Shown here in pieces: positions 10,479 through 22,498 of a stretch of 64,000 nt of DNA. Positions within the stretch are counted from its first letter, which is position 1; every line of letters begins with the position of its first letter. The position numbers and the translations under genes were made by a program. The notes below the pieces were generated by a model, which was not told where the DNA came from, did no database searches, and saw only the letters and a list, made by a program, of their open reading frames with translations. Source of the DNA: Pegoplata infirma (Eukaryota > Arthropoda > Insecta > Diptera > Anthomyiidae); contig OY992538.1 of assembly GCA_963921195.1 (NCBI GenBank), forward strand, positions 233,299,462 through 233,363,461. The letters are read 5' to 3'.

Positions 10479-12032
10479 TACCCTATACCACACTGTGGTA
10501 CAGGGTATAATGAGTTTGTGCTGATGTTTGTAACTACCCGAAATATTGGTCCTAGACCCACCTTTAAGTATACCGATCGACTCAGAATTACTTTTTGAGT
10601 CGATTTAGCGATGTCTGTCTGTCTGTCTGTCTGTCCATGTAAACGGTGTAAACACGATACAGGTCACAATTTTTAATCAATTGACTTGAAATTTGAAACT
10701 TAAGCCTCTTTTGGCCCAAGCACTATGGGTTCCAAATCAATTTTTTTTGGCATAAATTCCAAAAATGAATATAAGTCGATAGTTTGGAATCTGGAATGCT
10801 TTTTTTTATCTCTTAACGCAATCAAAGAACAGTTTTCACAAAAAAAAAAAAAATTAAAAAAAAAAAAAAATTCTGAAATTTTTTTTTTGAGAATTTTTTC
10901 CAAAAAAAAAAATATTAACAATAATATATTTCTAGTAGTCAGTTAGCTCGGACGAAGGCAAAAAAATTATAATTAAAAAAAAATTAAAGATGTGTCACTC
11001 AAAAAACCCTTAAATTTTGCCGAAATTTGTGCTAAACTAAAATGGCAATTGTGAGAGTTTGCCGAAAAATGCTGGCTATATGTAAATTTTAGTATTAAAA
11101 AGACAATCTAGAAAACACTTTCACATTTAAAGACTCATGCAAGTTCGTGCCTAAACACAACTTTTTGTCCACGAAAGTTATAGGCTATTTTGGCTTTAAA
11201 ATCCTTAAAACCGCAACGCCCAAGAATTTATTTTTTCCCATATCCTGTTAGTATAATTGCAATATGGGTTTAAACCCGATTGAATAATTCGCCTTAAAAC
11301 TACCAACTTTGAAACCCCCAGACTGACAGTATTGCCATCACATTTTTTTCATAATACTTTCTTAATGGCGTGGAGTGTTGCCATTAAGAAACTGCATAAG
11401 CTTTTGGAAATTTGTTAATTTTTTTTTTTCTTAATTTCTGCCAAAAAATATGCATTTGGAACCATAGTGCCAAGGACGAGCCTATTGAAATTGAAAAAAA
11501 TCGGTCCATATTTAGACCTAGCCCCCATACAAAGGTCCACTTTAGTTTTGGCTCAAATGACTATAATAACCGTGTTATAATAGGTATCTTTTCGAAATTT
11601 GGCAGGTAAACGTGTTTTGTCTTCACAAATCACCATTCCATTTTAAAGAAATCGGACCAGTTCTTCTTGTAGCCCCCATACAAACCACCTTCCCAAAGTT
11701 CACATAAATCTCTCAAATTTCATGAAAATAGAAAATATTTAATTAAAATTTTGTTTGTGTTTGTTTAACGCGTATTTAAATAACCTTATCAAATCTGATA
11801 ATTATCGGACCAGTTTTGGACTTAGGACCCTTGTGAAAATTTCGCCCGATATTCAGTTGAAGCGGTTTATTTTTAACAAATAGAAGCCTAATTCACTAAA
11901 AATTGATTTGTGAGTGGTTTTTACACTTATTAAAGATTTGACAAAATATCGGTCCATCGGATCCATTTTTCGGGAAACTCTGGTGTAGGGTATTATAGAC
12001 CGGCCTTGACCGACTATAATTTTCTGACTTGT
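10479..12032 (+). repeat. Family B dispersed repeat, nearly full copy
   Basis: Starts TACCCTATACCACACTGTGG, whose complement closes a terminal hairpin. It then has ATCGACTCAGAATTAC/GAGTCGATTTAGCG, a GTCT microsatellite (10613-10635), GGTTCCAAATC and TAGCCCCCATACAAA blocks, and ends GTGTAGGGTATTATAGACCG, TGACCGACTATAATTTTCTG, ACTTGT. It has terminal hairpins rather than inverted terminal repeats, and the same plan as family A. Superfamily undetermined. The mirrored frames at 10700-10946 are A/T-run shadows. A 12-base-arm hairpin (TTTCTTAATGGC/GCCATTAAGAAA, 11358-11391) lies inside. Confidence 0.8.
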
Positions 12033-12243
12033 TTTTTCATGAATTTTTTATTTTAATTTTTGTTATTTTTGTACAAAATTTTTTTTAATAAAATTTTTTT
12101 TTATCAAATATTTTTTTTTTAAAACAAAATTTTTTTTTTTTTTTTATCAAAAAAAATTTTTTTTTATTTTTTTTCATCCAAATTTTTTTCATCAACAAAA
12201 TGTTTCAGCAAAAAATAATACTACTACAAGTAATACACTCTAG
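12033..12243. other. T-rich stretch ending in a family A left-end motif
   Basis: Long T and A runs without structure. The last bases (CACTCTAG, 12236-12243) are part of the family A start and are duplicated by the following MITE. Confidence 0.45.
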
Positions 12244-12708
12244 TAGTATCCGACCGAATACACATTTTTTTTGGCCGAAGCCGAATATTTGGCCAAATTT
12301 TCACTATTAGGCCAAGCCGAGGCCGAATATTAAAAACAAAAATATTTATGAAGTAAAAAAAAAGAAAACTCGGCACAAATGTAAAAAATGAAAATGTTGT
12401 CTAGAATGATTTTATTAAACAAAAAATTTTTTTGGACATTTTTGTAAAAAAAACAATTTTTTGGGTGTAAATTTCTTTCGAGCGGAAAATTTTTTGAGTG
12501 TAAAAAATGTTTTTAGTTGCAAAAACCCTTAGTAAAATGTTTTCGTGGCTTACTAATGTGATTTAAAGTAAGTTTAGTGTATTTTCAGCATCTGAGTACA
12601 AGTTTTATACAATTATTTGGTATTCGACCAAAATTTCGGCTGAAGCCGAATAGTTGCCGAATAGTAGTTTTTGACCGAAGCCGTAGCCGAATATTCGGTC
12701 GGACACTA
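12244..12708. mobile_element. hAT-type MITE (TAGTGTCCGACCG family), complete
   Basis: Ends TAGTATCCGACCGAATA and TATTCGGTCGGACACTA (inverted), flanked by exact 8-bp repeats CACTCTAG at 12236-12243 and 12709-12716. The target is the left end of a family A repeat. Internal GGCCGAAGCCGAATATT motifs are partly self-complementary. Same family as 9725-10110. Confidence 0.88.
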
Positions 12709-12797
12709 CACTCTAGTGATCGAGGGTATATAAGTGTTTCTTTCCGTTTGAAACACCTCGAAATATTAGTCTAGGACCCCTTAAAGTATATACAGTG
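12709..12797 (+). repeat. Family A left-end fragment
   Basis: CACTCTAGTGATCGAGGGTA, TTTCCGTTTGAAACACCTCG and TAGTCTAGGACCCCTTAAAG match the family start at 21612. Only about 90 bases remain. Confidence 0.75.
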
Positions 12798-13070
12798 GGC
12801 GACATTGGAAGCTTTTTTATAGTAGATGCAATTTATTAAAGACTAAGTTTACAATGCTAAACGTTGTTATTATCAAACGAGTACTAATTTAAAAAATGTT
12901 ATGTAGGTAATTTTTAAAGCTTTAATTTAAGCTTTATATCGTCCAGATTGAGTAAATAATGAATGTGCTACGAGGGTCGATCTGGAAAATAAAATTTTGT
13001 AAAATGTTTTTTAAATACTGATTAATTGTTATAAAAAAATAAAAATTGTTTTATTCAACCTTTAAAATAT
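12798..13070. other. AT-rich DNA, no feature
   Basis: Begins CAGTGGGCGACATTGGAAG, which looks like a possible transposon end, but no inverted partner was found. Confidence 0.35.
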
Positions 13071-13336
13071 TATATTTTGAGGATGTTTATTTTGGCTCGA
13101 GGTCATTATTTTCTTTACTAATTAAAACCATGATATTCTCATAGCATAATTTTCAAGAAAATTATTTTTCTGTTCCGAAACACGTGTCGATTAAGTCTTG
13201 CAAAAATGACCAGCATAAATAAATTTAAAACAGAAAAATAATTTTCTTGAAAATTATGCTATTAGAATATCATGGTTTTAATTAGTAAAGAAAATAATGA
13301 CCTCGAGCCAGAATAAACATCCTCAAAATATTTTTT
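13071..13336. mobile_element. Small foldback, ~113-bp inverted arms
   Basis: Left arm 13071-13183 (ATATTTTGAGGATG, GGCTCGAGGTCATTATTTTC, TTTTCAAGAAAATTATTTTT) is repeated as an almost perfect reverse complement at about 13222-13335. The spacer is about 38 bases (AACACGTGTCGATTAAG). It shares the CTCGAGGTC-type motif with the foldback at 35830 and the palindrome at 55618. Confidence 0.8.
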
Positions 13337-13640
13337 AAATATTTGTATTTGTCGAAGGATGTTACTAGAGATGGCAAATAAAAGAGGGGAGATAATGTTC
13401 TTTATTATAATTTTGACATATTAGGAAAAATAAGGAAATTTACGTCCTTTCAAAAATTTATCCTTCAGTATCATTAAAAATTTGTAATGAAATATTTTGA
13501 TAAAGTTTTTAAAGGACATTATTCACATCCTTTTTTTTTGTGATATGACAAAATAAAATAAAAATGGAAAATTAGGCAAGATCCTCCTCTATCATTTTCT
13601 ATCACCAGCGGCATCCTAACACAAGTACAAATATTTAAAA
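13337..13640. repeat. Short element with weak inverted ends
   Basis: AAATATTTGTATTTGTCG with GGATGTTA at 13335-13365 is mirrored loosely by GCATCCTAACACAAGTAC and AAATATTT near 13610-13636. The end sequence is too diverged to classify. Confidence 0.35.
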
Positions 13641-15036
13641 AATATTTTACAAAATGTAGTCATTTAAAACTTTGAAGTCCTTTTAAAAGAAAACAGGATC
13701 ACGAAATGAAAAACTTTGAATGTAGTTTTACTCCATTTGATCTCTACATTTAGATGTATATCATCCGGTTAATGTTTTATATTGGCTGTCGGACGTTGTA
13801 ATCATTTAGTGATTGAAACTCATTTTCATTTTTTTAGTGTGTGGTGTAATCCTGCCAAAAGCGATAAGGTTGTTGGTCAGGTTAATCATAAGTAAAGTGC
13901 AACGTTGACTAGGTTTAAGTTTTAAGTACTAATTGCTTTTGCCTTATCCATTTATATTTATTTATATTTCTCATTTTTTTTTCATTTCATATATAAGAAA
14001 ACTAATTAACAAGCTTTGTTTAAAAAAAAGTTGTATGTATGAATGGGAAATCTGAAGAAGGTGCGGTTGCAGCAATACGCTTTAAAGGAGAGTAAGTAAG
14101 AGGATGTGGATAGAAGATGGAATGAATGGATTTTCAAATTAGAGCAATTAGTTGGCATTTTCAATAGGAGTTCAGCATAAAATAGTAAGGATATTGAATT
14201 TTGTTTTGAAACAGAAAATTAATTAAAACAATACCCAATACTGACTGTGTCAGAGGGGCTAAAACGACGACCGCCAGACAGACGGACGGACGGACTAAAA
14301 GTTGTAATATGAGAATTTTATGGAATATATGGGTTGAAATTAAAAGGTTTTGCTTAAGAAAGGGAGAATGACTTTTGTGGTGTAGAGAAGTTAGTCTATG
14401 TATGGTTGGTAGGTTGGCTGGCTGGCTTTCTTAGCAATAGCAACAAAAAAACCCAACATTTTAATTGATGTTTAATGCAGCAATTAAATATTTAATGAAT
14501 ACTAATTAAATGTTAAATTAAAGAAAGTAAAGAAGAGAACAATAAAACACACACACAAACATACACAAACTAAAACGCACGTACAATATGAAAATGAAAA
14601 TAATATGCAGATATTTGATATGCCTGCTTGTAAAAGTTAAGTAGTGAATTTAAAAATGTTGGGGATAGGGATTTTTAATTAGCTTAATAAAATTTAAACG
14701 TTTAAGAATTTTTTATTTTAAAAATTTTTGTATGCCATTTCTGAGATCCTATTAAAAAGCAAGCAATTGACATGATATTACTTAATGTAAGATATTAATC
14801 AAAAATAAATAATTAAGTTTTTATAATTCGGCAATGGTTACCCACAAAAAAAAACATAAAAAAAAAATTCCAACGATTTTTTTTTTTTTTCGAAAAACTT
14901 TGGTAGAAGAAATAAGTTTTGAGAAATTAAAAAAAAATCCGCGGAAATAAACTTTTCGGCGAAAAAACTTAAATTATGGTGAAAAAAATTCCGGGGTAAA
15001 AAATATTTTTGTACATGTTTAATGTCTTTTGGTATC
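13641..15036. other. Single-copy-looking DNA, no gene recognised
   Basis: Relatively complex sequence (for example 14040-14110 and 14240-14430), with a short GACGGACGGACGG run at 14282. No long ORF, splice-bounded frame or RNA gene is evident. Possibly intron or intergenic spacer. Confidence 0.4.
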
Positions 15037-15195
15037 CACACAGAAAATAATATTGAAATAAACAATTTGAGTAATCACTTGTTTAAGTTTTTAAAACAAA
15101 TTTGAAAATTTGTTTAATTAACGCAATCAAAAATTTACTCAAAAATTCAAAATGAAATTTTGAGTAAATAATTTAATACAAATTTAATATTTTTA
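15037..15195. repeat. AT-rich host repeat, left segment
   Basis: CACAGAAAATAATATTG followed by repeated TTACTCAAAAATT/AAATTTTGAGTAA text. The same text resumes at 15841-16120 and 18940-19085, so this repeat appears to host the two insertions between. Confidence 0.5.
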
Positions 15196-15840
15196 TACCC
15201 TCCACTTAGTGATAGAGGGTATATATAAGTTTGTCATTCCGTTTGTAACTCATCGAAATATCGATCTGGGACCTCATAAAGTATATATATTCATGATGCC
15301 CGATCGATTTTAAGACATTCTAGCGATGTCCGTCTGTCCGTCTGTCCGTCTGTCCGTCTGTCCGTCTGTCTGTCTGTCTGTCTGTGGAAAATGCTGTCGC
15401 GGACAAAATATTGCACAGAGATGACTGAAACTTAACATATTTATTGGAAGTACTCCCGAGAAGTTTGGTATTGCATTTGAGCGATATCGGTTCAGCGGTT
15501 CAAAAGTTATGAGCGAAAATGTAAGCACACCTCAAAAATTTCAGTACATTCAACATAACCTAAAAATACAAAATGCTTTAATTTGGCTTCTGGTTGACAT
15601 ATGTGAACATAATTGAACACCAAATGGTATTTAAACAAGTACGAACATATTTTTTGACAAAAAAATAAAAAAATTGCGGATTTTTTTTACCAAAATTTTT
15701 TTTCGCGGAATTTTTTTTTTCAAAAAATTTTTTTTTTCAAAACTATTTTTTTTTTAAATAAAGTTTTTTGCAATAATCTTTTTGAAATTGTGGAGGGTAT
15801 CACTACATTCGGCAAGGCCGAATTTAACTTTTTTACTTGT
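15196..15840 (+). repeat. Family A dispersed repeat, short variant
   Basis: Starts TACCCTCCACTTAGTGATAG and ends CGGCAAGGCCGAATTTAAC, TTTTTTACTTGT. It has the (GTCCGTCT)n microsatellite at 15327-15383 and the TGGTATTGCATTTGAGCGAT block. TTTTTATA-like text stands at both junctions (15190-15197, 15841-15848), so a duplication is possible but is blurred by T runs. The 72-residue minus-strand frame at 15310-15528 is a microsatellite shadow. Confidence 0.8.
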
Positions 15841-16120
15841 TTTTTATACTCTTGGTGTTTTGAATTCTCATTTAGTTTATGGTTTTCTGTATACGTTTAT
15901 GAAAGTTTGAAATCATCCTTATAAAATTTTCCTTAGTCTTGAAGACATACGTATATTTGGTAAAAGTTGAAAAAGCTATTTGTTTTTTTTTTTTTTAAAT
16001 TCGAAACTTTTAAAAAAAAAAATTTATACATTTTGAGTAAATTTTTACTTGATACAATTAAAAAGTTACTTAAAAATATTGAAAAATTTTAAGTAAAGTT
16101 TTAATTGTGTGAAATAATAA
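15841..16120. repeat. AT-rich host repeat, middle segment
   Basis: Continuation of the 15037 repeat after the family A insertion. It ends TAA just before the next element. Confidence 0.45.
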
Positions 16121-17056
16121 CACTGTGCTACAAATGACCAAAAATAAAATATGCAGGGGTTCTCATATGAAAATTCGGGTTGGTTGGAGTCCATAGAGTA
16201 CTGATATACTCATATTTTTTCTGGATCACTTCGTTAAGTACGTTTTTTATTGGCAAATGTGTTGAAAAACGGCAATTCTTAAATTACAATTTTAAAAAAT
16301 TATTACTTTGTTAGTTTGCAACCGATTTTCGATTTTATGGATTTTTTTGAAAGGTATAAGTTTAACCTTTTAAACAAAACAAAAATATTAAAAATCGATC
16401 AAGAATTGGCTGAGCTACGATCGCTTAAGTAAAAAAAAATCCAATTTTTTGAAAAATTTGTCATATTCTTTATACTCTAAGTTGAAAGTGCATCATTAAA
16501 CAATTTTTTTATTATTTTTGTGTAAAAGTATAGTAAAGTGGCTTTCCAAAACATCAAAAAACATAACAATCGGTTAAAAAATGAATGAGTTATGCTAAGT
16601 TTTGTGATAGGACATTTTTAATTTTTTTCAGAAATGCTTGTATTTCAGGTATTATTTATAAATCTTATTGCTAGTAGTAATTTTATGTGCCTATGCATAT
16701 AAACAAGAGATGGTAACATAATTAGATTTGTGCGTGATTGACACATGATCACAAGTGAGCGTGATTGAAAATCAATTTTACTCACGTGGTTGTGAGTGAG
16801 TGGAATAAAAAAATGGGCGTGTCAGTTGCTTCTAAATCCCATTTATAATGTTTTGGTTTTGTTTGAAAAAAATGAGAAAAAAAAATGAGAATAGATTGAA
16901 AATAGGCTCGTTTAAGTAAAAAATATTTTTTGAAAAGTTATACCTGCAACATTTTTATGACAGAAAAAGTTGTGCGTTTGCAAACATTTTTGGAACGAAA
17001 TTGGTAAAATTGTGGGATCATTTGATGGAAATTTTACCTATTAATAAATAAACGTA

Positions 17057-18227
17057 TGAGGCATTCCACACCAAATATCCATCATGTATCATATTGTATG
17101 AATAGCCCTATATGGAGCTAAGAAAATTGCGATTTTGGTTTTTAAATTTTTCAAAAACTTGACTTTGGAGGTCAAATATTGGAAAAATGGTCAAATTTGT
17201 GTTGAGTTACCTTGTTTAAATATTTATTAAATTAAAACGAAATGCACCGCAATCTCAAACATCGATTATTTTTTTTTTTTTTTTTGGAAAATTTTCAAAA
17301 CCCGTTATGAAATTTTGCATTTTTAAAAAAAGTCAATTAATCAAAAATCCGGTCACTTTTTTTTAAGTTAAGATGTTTGTCTATCCACACAAATAAATTC
17401 AGACATATGTTTTTTTGAGAAAATCGCATTTGAATATTAATTTTCATAACAATTTTGTAATTTGCTTGTATTTTCTTGTTTTAACGTAGCGAATGAGTAT
17501 TAAATATTTGCATTAGTCATACGCTACGTTGAACCAAGCAAATTACTAAATTGTCATGAAATTCAAAATTCAAATGCGATTTCTCGAAAATAACGAAAAA
17601 CACAATTTTTTGTGTGGATAAACAAACTAGAGATGGGAACATGAGCAGATAAGAGCGTGAGCGTGACTGAATTCAATTTTACTCACGTGATTGTGAGTGA
17701 GTGTGAGTAAGATTATTGCGTGAAAGAGTGTGCGTGAGTTGATTTTTTTGCGTGAGTTTGCGTGATTTATTTTTTCTTCATAATTCCTTTCATTCCAAAA
17801 AAAAAGCAACAAAAAAATGTGAAATTTAGCTTAACTTCAGATTTCGTCCCGAAAAAATCAAAACAAATGTAAAATTTTAGATTTTGCTGAAAATTTTGAA
17901 AGATTTTTGAAACTTAAGTTTTTGAAATTTTTTTTAGTATAAATAAGAATATCTTGAGTGTGAGCCAACGTTAGTGTGAGTGACTCTTGCGTCGGCGCAC
18001 GTGAGTGTGAGTTGTATTAAATTTACCCACGTGATTGTGAGTGAGTGGTAGTAGAAAAATTATGCTCGTGATTGAGTGAAAGTTAAAATTCACTCACGTG
18101 ACCATCTCTTAGACAAACATCTAATCTTAAAAAAAAAAAATTACAAAAAAAAAAACAAAAGTGGCCGGATTTTTTATAAATTGACTTTTTTAAAAAATGG
18201 AAAATTTCAGAACGGGTTCTGAAATTT
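17057..18227. mobile_element. F1 foldback copy, right end truncated, with nested MITE
   Basis: TGAGGCATTCCACACCAAAT after TA (17055-17056) matches the F1 copy at 841. The symmetry centre is near 17505 (GTATTAAATATTTGC). The right arm runs to about 18227 and lacks the final ~100 bases that would restore the GCCTCA end. A hAT MITE at 17628-18110 splits the right arm. Confidence 0.75.
17628..18110. mobile_element. hAT-type MITE, TAGAGATGG family, in the F1 arm
   Basis: Ends TAGAGATGG and CCATCTCTT, interior rich in CACTCACGTGA-type motifs. The flanks are AAACAAAC (17620-17627) and AGACAAAC (18111-18118), an 8-bp duplication with one mismatch. The uninterrupted F1 arm reads GACAAACATCT at this site, which confirms the insertion. 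Frames at 17627-17812 and 18083-18274 are shadows. Confidence 0.85.
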
Positions 18228-18939
18228 TTTTTATTCCACTCACACTTTTTTCCTCCACTCACACTGACACTCACTCACAACGACGTGAGTGAAATTGATT
18301 TTCAGTCACGCTCACTTGTGATCATGTGTCAATCACGCACAAATCTAATTATGTTACCATCTCTTGTTTATATGCATAGGAACATCAAATTACTACTAGC
18401 AATAAGATTTATGAATAATACCCGAATTACAAGCATTTCTGAAAAAAATTAAAAATGTCCTATCACAAAACTTAGCATAACTCATTCATTTTTTAACCGA
18501 TTGTTATGTTTTTTGGTGTTTTGGAAAGCCACTTTACTATACTTTTATACAAAAATAATAAAAAAATTGTTGAATGATGCACTTTCAACTTAGAGTATAA
18601 AGAATATGACAAATTTTTCAAAAAATTGGATTTTTTTTTTACTTAAGCGATCGTAGCTCAGCCAATTCTTGATCGATTTTTAATATTTTTGTTTTGTTTA
18701 AAAGGTAAGACTTATACCTTTAAAAAAATCCATAAAATCAAAAATCGGTTGCAAACTAACAAAGTAATAATTTTTTAAAATTGTAATTTAAGAATTGCCG
18801 TTTTTCAACACATTTGCCAATAAAAAACGTACTTAACGAAGTGATCCAGAAAAACTATGAGTATATCAGTACTCTATGGACTCCAACCAACCCGAATTTT
18901 CATATGAGAACCCCTGCATATTTTTGGTGTAGCACAGTG

Positions 18940-19139
18940 TAATTTACTCAAATTTTTTATTAAGCATTAAATAATTTTTTATTAAAAGTTTACTCAATAC
19001 TATTAAATTGTTTACTGGTGCAAAATTGATTAACTTTTTACTCCATTATATTAAAAATTTACTAAATTTTTTATACTTTTTTTCTCTGCAATTCTGTTCA
19101 AATATGAACAGAACGATTTTAAAGTTGGAGTGTCTCCAA
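18940..19139. repeat. AT-rich host repeat, right segment
   Basis: TTTACTCAATAC/TTTTTACTCC text resumes after the foldback and ends near CTTTTTTTCTCTGCAATTC. That may be the inverted counterpart of the CACAGAAAAT start at 15037. Confidence 0.4.
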
Positions 19140-21065
19140 TAAATATTTTTTATTTTAATTAAGAACAAAATCTGTTTTTTATCCAAAAGATGAGGTAAAA
19201 TACTTCAAAATGTGTTTATAATGAATGAAATTCCACGAAGTCATTAAAATCTAAGTAATCAACAGATTTTTCAACTGCTTGTGAAATTTTGTCTGGTATT
19301 TTCAAAATTAATTTTCAAAATATTTTAAAAAACAAGAGGAAAACTGAAAATTCAGCACAAGTTGAAAAAAACAAATAAAAATTTGTAAATATTTTACAAA
19401 AGGATCTTAACAAAAAAATTAAATCCATTTTTTATCCTTAGAAGAAGAAAGATCGAAGTAGAAAATTAACCATCACCTGGTAGATATTTTTGCTCATCTG
19501 CTTAAGGTGTTTCCAAGGAGTTTCTAACAACAGATGAGGTTAAAGAATTTAAAAGGATGTAATAATATGAATGAAATTGCGCGAAGTCCTTAAAATCTAT
19601 GTAATAAAATAGTTTTTTGAAACTGCAATTGAAATTTTGTCTAGTGACGTGAGCAAATTTTTCCAAATTTTCAAAATTAATAATTGAGTTAAATAACAAC
19701 AGGAAAACAGAAAATTTAGCCCAAGTTGAAAATTTTGAGTAAAAATTTGTAAATATTTTACAAAAGGATCAAGGATCATCCAAAGTATAAAATCCGTTTT
19801 TTATCCTTAGAAGAATAAAGATCAAAGTAGAAAATTAACCATCACCTGATATACATTTCATCTGATCTGCTAAAGGTGTTTCAAAAGAATTTCTTACAAA
19901 AGAATTTCTTACAAAAAAAAAGTTGAAAAACATGACGTAAAATTTGTAAATATTTTACAAAAGGATCTAGGCAACAAAAGTATAAAATAACTTTTTAATC
20001 CTTAGAAGAATAAAGATCAGAGTAAAAAATCAACCATCACCTGGTAGGTATTTCGGCTCATCTGCTAAAGGTGTTTCAAAGGAATTTCTAACAAAAGATG
20101 AGGTAAAAGACTTCAAAATGTTGTTATAATGAATGAAATTCCTCGAAGTCCTTAAAATCTAAGTAATCAAAAGGTTTTATTAACTGCTTATGAAATTTTG
20201 TCTGGTGCCATGAGAAAATTTTCCAATTTTTTTTAAATAAATAATTGAGTTAAATAACAACAGGAAAACAGAAAATTTAGCACAAGCTGAAAAATATGAG
20301 TACAATTTTTTAAATATTTTACAAAAGGATCTAGGCAACAAAAGTATAAAATGCTTTTTTAATTCTTAGGTTTCTGCAACTGCCAATGAAATTTTGTCGT
20401 GAGAAAATTTTTAAAATTTTTAAAATAAATAATTGACTCAAATAACAACAGGAAAACAGAAAATTTAGCACAAGTTGAAAAATATGAGTAAAAATTTGGT
20501 ATTATTTTACAAAAGGATCTAGGCAACAAAAGTATAAAATCCGTTATTTATCCTTAGAAGAACAAAATTCAAAGAAGAAAATTAACCATCACCTGATAGA
20601 TATTTCGGCTCATCTGCTAAAGGTGTTTCAAGGGAATTTCTAACAAAAGATGAGGTAAAATATTTCAAAATTATGTAATCAACAGGTTTCGTCAACTGCT
20701 AAATTTTGTCTAGTGCCGTCAGAAAATGTTTAAAATTAATAATTGACTCAAATAACAACAGGTAAACAGAAAATTTAACACAAGTTAAAAAACATGATGA
20801 AAAATTTGTAAATACTCTACAAAAGGATCTAGACAACAAAAGAATAAAATCCTTTTTTTTATCCTAAGAAGTGCAAAGATTAAAGTAAAAAAAGTAAACA
20901 TCACCTGTTGGATATTTGGGCTCATCTGCTAAAGGCGTTTCAAGGGAATTTTTAACAAAAGATGAGGTAAGACTTCAAAAAGAAGTTATAATGAATGAAA
21001 TTCCACGAAGTCCTTAAAATCCCAGTAATCAGAAGATTTCTGTAACTGCTATTGAAATGTTGTCT

Positions 21066-21492
21066 CCCAGCAAAAACTTGCATTACCAAGTAATGAAATG
21101 TGTAATGGGAAATTCAAAAGTTATAACTACTTCTGATTCGAATTACCTTTCCCATTACATTTACAAGCAAATGTGCCAAATGTAATGATTATCAAACCAA
21201 TATTAATAACTAATTACATATATACTTATAGGTAATGAAAAAATTATTAAAAAAAAAATTTTTAAAAAATAAAAAAATATTTAATTTAATTTTATTTTTA
21301 TTCAAAATAATGTACAGTGAGTCAAAAAGTGAAAATCTAGTTCTGAAATTTTTTTATTTTATTATAATGACTTATGTAAGTCATTATTAAAAAATCCTTA
21401 TTTTACATTTCAAAATAATGCTAAAGGTAATTTTCTGTCATTACTAAGTAATTAGAATGGTAATGATGTGTCATTACCAAGTTTTTGCTGGG
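21066..21492. mobile_element. MITE with CCCAGCAAAAACTTG inverted ends
   Basis: Left CCCAGCAAAAACTTG and right CAAGTTTTTGCTGGG are exact inverted repeats, with TTACCAAGTAATGA/GGTAATGATG motifs behind them. It interrupts a unit of the tandem array (GTCT|AGTRCCGTGAG). CT occurs on each side (21064-21065, 21493-21494), so any duplication is about 2 bp. The central part has its own inverted motif (ATAATGACTTATGTAAGTC). Superfamily undetermined. Confidence 0.8.
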
Positions 21493-21611
21493 CTAGTACC
21501 GTGAGAAAATTTTTAAAATAAATAATTGAGTTTAATACAACAGGAAAACAGAAAATTAGCACAAGTTGAAAAACATGATGAAAAATTTGTAAATATAATA
21601 TCCGTTTTTTA

Positions 21612-22498
21612 TACCCTCCACTCTAGTGATAGAGGGTATATATAAGTTTGTCATTCCGTTTGTAACACCTCGAAATATTGGTCTAGGACCCCATAAAGTA
21701 TATATATTCATGATCCTCGATCGATTTTAAGACGATCTAGCGATGTCCGTCCGTCCGTCCGTCCGTCCGTCCGTCTGTCCGTCTGTCTGTCTGTCTGTCT
21801 GTCTGTCTGTTGAAAACACGCTAACTTTTGAAAGACTTTACGGAGGCTCCTGAAGTTTGGCATATATGTTGGGCATTTACCTGGTCAGGTTGGTATTGCA
21901 ATCCAGCGAAATCGGTCCAGTGGTTCAAAAGTTATAAGCAAATGAGTGAATTTCGGCAAGGGTTTTTCTGGAATTTACGAGATAAAACACACGGTAACTT
22001 TCGAACGGCAATTCTGAGGGTGCTGAAGTGTGGCATATATATTTGCCGTTCCTCTGGTCCAGTTCGTTTTCAATTTCAGCCAAATCGGTCCAGTGGTTCA
22101 AAAGTTATTAGCAAAACCGTAAATTTCAGATTCGCCTCACCTTAAATTCACGCGTTGAAACCCCGTTAAACAGGTTTTAAAAACATTGGTAAGTCACAAA
22201 AACATTTTACAACGCATTTTTGTCACTCAAAAATATTTTTACATTAAAAGAAAAAAAAAATACACTCGAAAAAAATTTTACACTCAAAAAAAATTTTACA
22301 CCCAAAAAAAAAATTTAGTAAATTTTTTTTTTTTTTTTTTCAAAAATTAGTTTAAAAAAAAAGTTTTTTTAAACAAAATAAAATATTTCTAATCAAAAAT
22401 GTTATTTTTTCACTCTAGAAAATTTACTATAACTTAAAAAGGGCATTGTGGAGGGTATTCATAGATTCGGCCAAGTCGAATTTAACTTTTCTACTTGT
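21612..22498 (+). repeat. Family A dispersed repeat, reference full copy
   Basis: Inserted in a tandem unit (CCGTTTTTTA|TCCTTAG), with TA on both sides (21610-21611, 22499-22500). Left end TACCCTCCACTCTAGTGATA folds on GAGGGTATA. Conserved text then leads into the microsatellite (GTCC)n(GTCT)n at 21744-21812, the GGTCCAGTGGTTCAAAAGTT blocks (repeated twice) and an A/T-rich tail with ACTCAAAAA motifs. It ends GGGTATTCATAGATTCGGCC and ACTTGT. The 105-residue frame at 21828-22145 is the longest in the family but has no homology that I recognise and recurs broken elsewhere, so I do not call it a gene. Confidence 0.85.

Larger units (their letters stand above)
16121..18939. mobile_element. Large foldback element, ~700-bp arms, TAA flanks
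   Basis: Starts CACTGTGCTACAAATGACC and ends with the inverted GTGTAGCACAGTG. Arms 16121-16813 and 18228-18939 are reverse complements with few mismatches: for instance GGGTTGGTTGGAGTCCATAG (16168-16187) is inverted at about 18880, and CAAGAGATGGTAACATAAT (16704) is inverted at about 18350. TAA stands on both sides (16118-16120, 18940-18942), consistent with a 3-bp duplication of the PIF/Harbinger kind; that class is inference. The inner arm ends contain pieces of the TAGAGATGG-type MITE, and the centre holds another foldback. Confidence 0.8.

Noticed and set aside
21828..22145. 105-residue plus-strand ORF
   Set aside because: It lies wholly in conserved family A repeat text. The same text is broken in other copies (538-756 on the minus strand), and no domain is recognised.
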